Assembly (NCBI RefSeq): GCF_014529535.1
Contig: NW_023503608.1
Span: forward strand, 9,660,501 to 9,724,500
From: Bradysia coprophila
Taxonomy: Eukaryota > Arthropoda > Insecta > Diptera > Sciaridae
Direction of reading: 5' to 3'
DNA: 64,000 nucleotides
The stretch's first letter is position 1. Every line of letters begins with the position of its first letter. A program made the position numbers and the translations under genes. Positions 58,771 through 64,000 of this stretch are shown here, piece by piece. The notes beneath the pieces are model-generated. The model was not told where the DNA came from. It made no database searches and worked only from the letters and a program-made list of their open reading frames with translations.

Positions 58771-60945
58771 TAGGGTGGGTCGATTTTAACAACTTGAAAA
58801 TCCACAGCCAGTGGCATGTGTAGCTTGCCAAAACTAGTCAAACTGCATCATTAGTTTTTGTTTTCCGAATACTTTTGAGTACCGCACAATTGATTGAATG
58901 GGTTTGTCAGGCTACTCGTATTTCCTTTAAAAATTTAATAGACAATTTTCTTAAAAAAGTTTTTATAAGCCTTGCAGAGGCTGTAATAGACTGAAACAAA
59001 CATAATACAACTTAATTTGGAAAAATCGGTGCAGTCGAAGTGAAAATATGTACTTTTTCTGTGTAATATTGGGGTCTGTGAACTTTGAACCACCAAATGA
59101 GCGATAAACTTCCTCAAATTTGGTTAGTCCTTTCTGTTACGGCTAGATTAGGTAAAAATGACAAAGATGTCGAATTGTCGGAATTTCTCAGATTGATTAT
59201 TACCATAGCACTGCTACTAGCATGAACACTGAATTGACAAAAGTGTCGAGTTTGGAGTTTTTAGTGATTTTCATTGTTAATAATTGGATGCATGGTTATT
59301 ATTTTAAATACTTTTTATTTTTTCCTAGCTTTCGCAAAACAAACAGTTTTCGTCGTCAGGAAATGAAATATGAATGAAAAGTTTGCTAAGTGTAATCAGT
59401 GAAGTCTGACATTTTTGGAATTATTGGAGCCACTGCTAAACTAAACCTTTGTCCATACATTCATTAAATTGCCGTTGTATTGTTGAATTGTCAAACCTTC
59501 TTTAATGCTTCGTAGGTGATAATTACTTACTTTTATTATTATTTATAGGCTTTAGTGATAAGAGCAACCGCTTAAGATTGTTTGTATTGTATGTTTTAAC
59601 TCATACAATGAAACAAGTCGTCTATCTTCACAAAAGTAACGCGATGCCCATTATGATTTCAACAGCCTACGAATATTTTCTATGTTCATGCTAGAAGCAG
59701 TGCTGTGTTATTACAGATGTAATAGTTCCAGAGGTCGAGCTACTCCATTAGAAAAAATAGTCTGTGTTAGAAACGTTATTTTTCGAAGTTTTAGATCCTG
59801 ATGGAACGAAATACGTTCCTTCTATGTAGAATTATGAATGTGCTACTACTTCATGACCGACCACGTAATAGAATGGCAACAAAGCGAGCAATTAACGTCT
59901 CGGGGAACGTTATCATCTGAAGTCCAATTTGGTTTTATCTAGCCGGCTCGATTGAATACACCGTACCGATCACATTCAGTCGCCAAATTGCGGCATAGGC
60001 CGTTGACGGTTATACAAACGTTTCAGAGCGTCTTCAAATGTAAAACATTCTACAGATTCTATTCCTGGAATGTATTCACTATCAGTTATTTCTAATTCAG
60101 TTTCAGTTGTCGCAAGGAAATCTGTAGAAATTTCCGTTTTTGGCTCAAATAGTTCGCCATCAGCGCATTTGCGACAATTTCTGACACATTTACAACGAGC
60201 AATATCAAATAGTTTTTCGCTATCGTCATAGGCGATTCTTGTTTCTTTTATTTTTCTTGCAATCCTCAATCATATTTTTAATTTTCAATGTCACGCCTTT
60301 TTCCGGCAATATCGGTATTCGTGTCTTTTTCCAAATTCCAAATTCTCATGTACAACATCAAGAACAAGTAACTTCAACAGCTAAACTGAAATGCATTTAT
60401 GTAGCATCTGAATAGTAGGAGATTCATAATTCTACGGTAGAAGGAACGTATTTCGTTCCATCAGAATCTACTACTTCGAAAAAATAACGTTTTTAACAAC
60501 GTCAGTAATAATCAATCTCAGATTGAGTCTGAGAAATTCCGACAATTCGACATCTTTGTCATTTTTACCTAATCTTGCCGTAACAGAAAGGACTAACCAA
60601 ATTTGAGGAAGTTTATCGCTCATTTGGTGGTTCAAAGTTCACAGACCCCAATATTACATAGAAAATGTAAATATTTTCGCGTCGAATGCAACGATTTTTC
60701 CAAATTAAGTTGTATTATGTTTGTTTCAGTCTATTACAGCCTCTGCAAGGCTTATAAAAACTTTTTTAAGAGAATTGTCTATTAAATTTTTAAAGGAAAT
60801 ACGAGTAGCCTGACAAACCCATTCAATTGTGCGGTACTCAAAAGTATTCGGAAAACAAAAACTAATGATGCAGTTTGACTAGTTTTGGCAAGCTACACAT
60901 GCCACTGGCTGTGGATTTTCAAGTTGTTAAAATCGACCCACCCTA
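58771..60945. mobile_element. 2175-bp hAT- or P-like non-autonomous transposon, 8-bp target duplication
   Basis: The ends TAGGGTGGGTCGAT and ATCGACCCACCCTA are exact inverted repeats, flanked by ACATCTAT on both sides (58763-58770 and 60946-60953). The long TIRs (58771-59203 and about 60508-60945, near 435 bp each) are highly similar. A second inverted pair lies inside (about 59765-59830 and 60420-60500, core GAACGAAATACGTTCC on the left). An 8-bp duplication is typical of hAT and P elements, and the TAGGG start fits hAT ends. No transposase is present. The one ORF is the 97-aa frame at 59976-60269. Confidence 0.85.
59976..60269 (-). CDS. 97-aa Cys-rich ORF inside the hAT/P-like element
   Basis: ATG at 60269, stop at 59976. 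The protein starts with basic residues (MRIARKIKETR) and then has KLFDIARCKCVRNCRKC, a four-Cys cluster that could bind zinc. An acidic region (TETELEITDSEYIPG) follows, ending QRPMPQFGD. The LFDI-xx-CKC motif gives me the impression of a domain from uncharacterised transposon-linked proteins, but I cannot name the family. It may be one exon of a captured or degraded transposon gene; function unknown. Confidence 0.4.
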   Translation of the reverse strand: MRIARKIKETRIAYDDSEKLFDIARCKCVRNCRKCADGELFEPKTEISTDFLATTETELEITDSEYIPGIESVECFTFEDALKRLYNRQRPMPQFGD

Positions 60946-61113
60946 ACATCTATATATACCTATATACAGCTATATTGAGCTATATACAGGCATATAGAGC
61001 TATATAATAGCATATTCATCTGTGAAATGTTTATTTATAGGAAAATATAGGTAAATATAGCAGTATATAGCTGTTTAAATAGGAATTTATGAAAGTTGAC
61101 TTCGTACGGGGCT

Positions 61114-61784
61114 GTATATATTGCCTCCGGCAATTTATTTGTATATGATAACAAGGCAAAGAGTGGATAATGCAAGTGATTTTAAAGCGCGAATAGCTTT
61201 TCAGTAGAGAATGAAGTAAAAGAAATGAAGAGTTTCGCAGTAAAGGCTTTTGATACAAATAGGTGTTTCGTACGGGTCGGCGTTAGCTATGTTTTTATAT
61301 AGACATCTAAGAACAAAAATAGAAATCGTTAGGTTGATAATGATAGGATCTTTAGATTAGGAGTTCCTTTCGGTTGGTGATTTCTGTTGCTTTCAGAGCA
61401 AACGATGGTCTTTCACAAACGACTCGCTAAAGTTACCATGAGAGGTGAAGAGCTGGCACTGATGTCAATTTTTAACATCTATCCATTAAACCTGTTGTTG
61501 TCACCATAACATCACAAATATTTTTGACAAAATAGATGTACATAGATTTTGTGATGAGACCGCAGATTTTGTGTGAGGTTGTGACACTATACTGATAAAT
61601 AAATATTAAACTCTGGCGTCCCTGAATCTGAATATTGTATAATGGTCTTAATGGCGCGGTGAAGTGACCTGGTAGGAACTGGATAAATTCATAGAAAATA
61701 TTTTTACTTTTAACATAACCATTTTGAGTACATTTCATTGCCAATTTTCGTTATTATAGATGTCCGAACTCATAAAATAACCCC
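61114..61784. other. Spacer between the TIR element and the Cys-rich gene
   Basis: It contains a second partial end-like word (TTCGTACGGGTCGGCG near 61266). Otherwise no gene or RNA is recognised. It should include the 3' UTR of the minus-strand gene that ends at 61785. Confidence 0.45.
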
Positions 61785-62474
61785 TCACTTGCCAGTCATT
61801 TCGAAAATAACTTTCCCAGCTCTAGTTGAACACGTGTTTTCAAAATCTCCCAGCCACTTACATTGATTCATGGTTTCCAAAATATTTTCACATACTGTTT
61901 CAAAACAGGGTGATTCGGCTCTTAATTTACATTCAATTGACATGCAAGTTAGTCCACTAGCAGTAGTATTAGTGGTCGGGTTGCATTTGTGATTAGATAT
62001 TTCCAATTCTGGATAGTATTTGAGAACATCACCCAGGGTTGCGATCGGTGCAGTAACTGTCGGTAGCGGTTCTAGCGGATCATAATTTGGATTTGGAGGT
62101 CCGATTAGGTATATCGTCAGTTGGCCACCTTTCACAATACATTTGCGTTCAACATCGGTGAGCCAGCATCGCTGATTTAGATACTTCCACATGCATTTGC
62201 ATAGTACATCTAAAACAATAAGTTCTTAGCATTTTTCAGATTTTAATTAAACTATGAAATTACCGTCACATTCTTTGGGTTTAATATTGGTTTTGAATGA
62301 AATAATTATCCTGCCATCATACTCATAACGAGTTTTGATATCGCATTCATGTTCACAAATTTGGGCAAAGCGATAAAATCGCGATATATTCGCCAATTGT
62401 TCGATGTTTAGCTTGAATGTGTTATCTCCTAGAACTAGCACCATCATGGCGAACAACCAGATCAATTTATTCAT
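61785..62474 (-). CDS. Secreted Cys-rich protein with two copies of one module (211 aa)
   Basis: Exons are 62474-62264 and 62209-61785, phase 1, GT-AG with a 54-nt intron. A signal peptide (MNKLIWLFAMMVLVLG) is followed by about 16 Cys in the mature chain. The chain is an internal duplication. Module 1 has ICEHEC, then CDDVLCKC, then QRCWLTDVERKCIVKGG. Module 2 has TCMSIEC, then CFETVCEN, then NQCKWLGDFENTCSTRAG. The shared pattern is CxxxC ... CxxxC ... C-x-W-L or C-W-L, then D-x-E, then C, then G. There is an N-glycosylation site at NTT. The family is not recognised; defence, salivary or extracellular-matrix roles are all open. Confidence 0.8.
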
Positions 62475-63194
62475 TATTTAGTCTTTCTGATATCGATTGT
62501 TTCGGTCAGTCTACAATTGTATAATGATAAACGAACGAGTTTGTCTTTTTGTGTTCGCTATTTCAGTTTTATAAAATTATTTACTCAACCTAGACGACCT
62601 AGACTGTAAACAGTGTACGGAAATGAGGTGCTCCCTTTACAAGAACATACGTCATACAGGTGGTTACTCATCTGTTATCGATGAAAAGTAGAAGAATAAT
62701 AGTATCTTACATACTTGGCTAAAGTAAGTGAGTCAAAACAGAACGAGTTTTAATGTGCAAGAGTAAGTAACGATTTGTTTCAAAACTCATCGTTGGCATT
62801 CTACCCTCTCTTTCTCGCATATACCTCAAATTCATGCGTCGAAGATAAGAAGACAGAATGACAAAGATGAGTTTGGAAAAACAAACTGAGTGAATGTTCG
62901 TGGAACGAGTGTAGTCGAAGGCTCGTATACGTACATGTCTCGAAAAAAAACCACGGTGCATGGTAATGTACTATTTATAATAAATAAACAAAAAAAAATT
63001 ACGAGAAACTTCTTCTTCTTTATTTTATATGGAGAAGCTTCCTTATTCAGCATTCGAAGTAGTTGAAATGTATACTAAGCCTGATCGATGTTAACCGAGA
63101 AATGTTTAAGATATTAGTTTCCTTCTAGCATAATGAAACTTTATTTTCGTCATTTCGAAGCTTTTCTCGTGTATCGCAGCAAATTATTAAAAAC
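62475..63194. other. Spacer with promoter of the Cys-rich gene and 3' end of GH51
   Basis: TTTTATAAAATT near 62568-62580 could be the minus-strand TATA of the Cys-rich gene, about 95 bp upstream of its ATG. The upper part is the 3' UTR side of GH51. No other coding sequence is supported. Confidence 0.4.
63140..63145 (-). terminator. Poly(A) signal of the GH51 gene
   Basis: AATAAA on the minus strand, about 50 nt beyond the GH51 stop at 63195, at the expected spacing. Confidence 0.6.
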
Positions 63195-63871
63195 CTAAAA
63201 CACTACGTAAATAAGTGCGCAAAGGTACACACTGATGAACTGTAGATATTCGTTCAACCTTGAACCACTACTGCCAGTGTTGCACAAATCATCGTCAAAT
63301 TGAATTTCATAAATTGATAGCGAATAAGCTGGTGCAGTAAAAGCAAATGTGTTGGTTGTCGTTAAGAATGGTTGTTCTGTAGGCGCAATTTTCATTGGTT
63401 CTTCTAAACTGTTGCTATCGAATCTTGCGCCTGTTAGTACACTAACTTTTCCACCAAAAGTACCACATATACCCATCAAATTTACGTCTACGTTTACAGC
63501 AGCTGGTGCATTATTAACAACCTTGATTATGGTAGTATTGGTAGCCGTATTTACAACAGCAGAATGGAAAAATGATTCGGTGTTTCCATCAGAATCAGTG
63601 GGAATATAAATATTTCCGCGTTTAGTGCTGAACAGATGTTGAACCCACCATGCCGGAGTTGCATAACTTGAAAGACCATCAAAGTAAATGGCATTCGGTG
63701 TCCAACGTAAATCGTTGACATTACAGAGAAGCGGGGCATAGCTTGACATTATAATTAAGTCCGAGTTTCGTTCCATACTGATTAAAAAGGACGCATCTTC
63801 GATTGCTGCTCCAACATGTGCAACAACAAGTTCACCAATCGGTCCGTCCCGAGTAGCGTACTCTCCAATGT
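63195..63871 (-). CDS. Alpha-L-arabinofuranosidase, GH51, C-terminal exon (5' part outside window)
   Basis: It releases terminal arabinofuranose from plant arabinan and arabinoxylan. The exon begins after a strong acceptor (CTTATTTTCACCAG/ACATTGG) at 63871. Upstream all three frames hit stops before the window edge, so 63872-64000 is read as intron. IGEYATRDG near the start contains the Glu expected to be the GH51 nucleophile. SFLISMERNSD, MSSYAPLLCN, RWTPNAIYFDG and PAWWVQHLF are the family landmarks in order, followed by the C-terminal beta domain. The tail (NTGSSGSRLNEY, then a hydrophobic run ending ALIYVVF) resembles a GPI signal. The acid/base residue and N-terminus lie beyond the window. 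An ATG at 63989 in the same frame exists but would give a protein lacking most of the barrel. Confidence 0.85.
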
Positions 63872-64000
63872 CTGGTGAAAATAAGTTTTGGTTAGACCTG
63901 CAATAACTTTGACTAACGCACTCCAAAAGAGGCACAAGAACAGATTTAGAATAAGGGGCCAAGTCGATGCAGTAATCAGAATTTTTCATGTAAATTTAGA

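Larger units (their letters stand above)
57902..61113. mobile_element. TIR element of the GTACGAAGT family, interrupted by another transposon
   Basis: The left end AGACCCGTATGAAGT (57902) and right end ACTTCGTACGGGGCT (61099-61113) are imperfect inverted repeats. They are related to the ends of the 39078-40242 element. The left interior shares its CCGTCTGTCCGTCTGTCTG stretch. Removing the inner transposon (58771-60945) and one ACATCTAT joins the two halves cleanly. The right half contains a TATATA(C/G)-rich run (60951-61075). No ORF. Confidence 0.6.

Noticed and set aside
60603..60785. Paired 60-codon ORFs at 58935-59117 and 60603-60785
   Set aside because: Copies of one another within the TIRs of the hAT/P-like element. 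Non-coding arm sequence.
63872..63989. Extending the GH51 exon to the ATG at 63989
   Set aside because: A good acceptor exists at 63871 and an enzyme starting at 63989 would lack the barrel, so the ATG is taken as intronic chance.

Overview
The window reads as nuclear DNA of an arthropod, most likely a dipteran insect. Genes are split by GT-AG introns, many of only 50-70 nt. Intergenic DNA is strongly A+T rich and crowded with inverted-repeat transposons, and the proteins look insect-like (cubilin, a GH31 glucosidase, a tetraspanin). A fungus-gnat-like fly is possible, but nothing here proves the species.

Layout. (1) 374-24392, + strand: a complete cubilin gene in 40 coding exons, with signal peptide, conserved N-terminal region, 8 EGF-like modules and 27 CUB domains by my count. 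Its introns carry a 358-bp MITE (6098-6455), a 4.5-kb foldback transposon with a 10-bp target duplication (8400-12911), and a degenerate reverse-transcriptase element inside inverted repeats (about 14924-17054). (2) 24875-28570, - strand, convergent with cubilin: a trefoil plus GH31 alpha-glucosidase in 12 exons with a GPI-like tail. (3) 28571-34900: spacer with a perfect foldback MITE, a broken small secreted Cys-rich gene, a nested insertion cluster and another MITE. (4) 35-41.5 kb: non-coding DNA with a TIR element that holds a 145-bp minisatellite. (5) 41562-56807, + strand: a 270-aa tetraspanin in six coding exons spread over 15 kb. (6) 57902-61113: a TIR element interrupted by a 2175-bp hAT/P-like transposon with 8-bp target duplications. 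(7) 61785-62474, - strand: a secreted Cys-rich protein built from two diverged copies of one module. (8) 63195-window end, - strand: the C-terminal part of a GH51 alpha-L-arabinofuranosidase.

How the genes fit together. Cubilin is an endocytic receptor. The two glycoside hydrolases look like extracellular, possibly GPI-anchored, digestive enzymes for starch or maltose and for plant arabinan. The tetraspanin organises membrane proteins. They do not form one pathway. The unusual content is the transposon biology: nested foldbacks, clear target duplications, and several short hairpins, some around GC-rich hinge sequences. Three otherwise sound genes or gene models also show one-base reading-frame conflicts, which are either assembly indels or real lesions.
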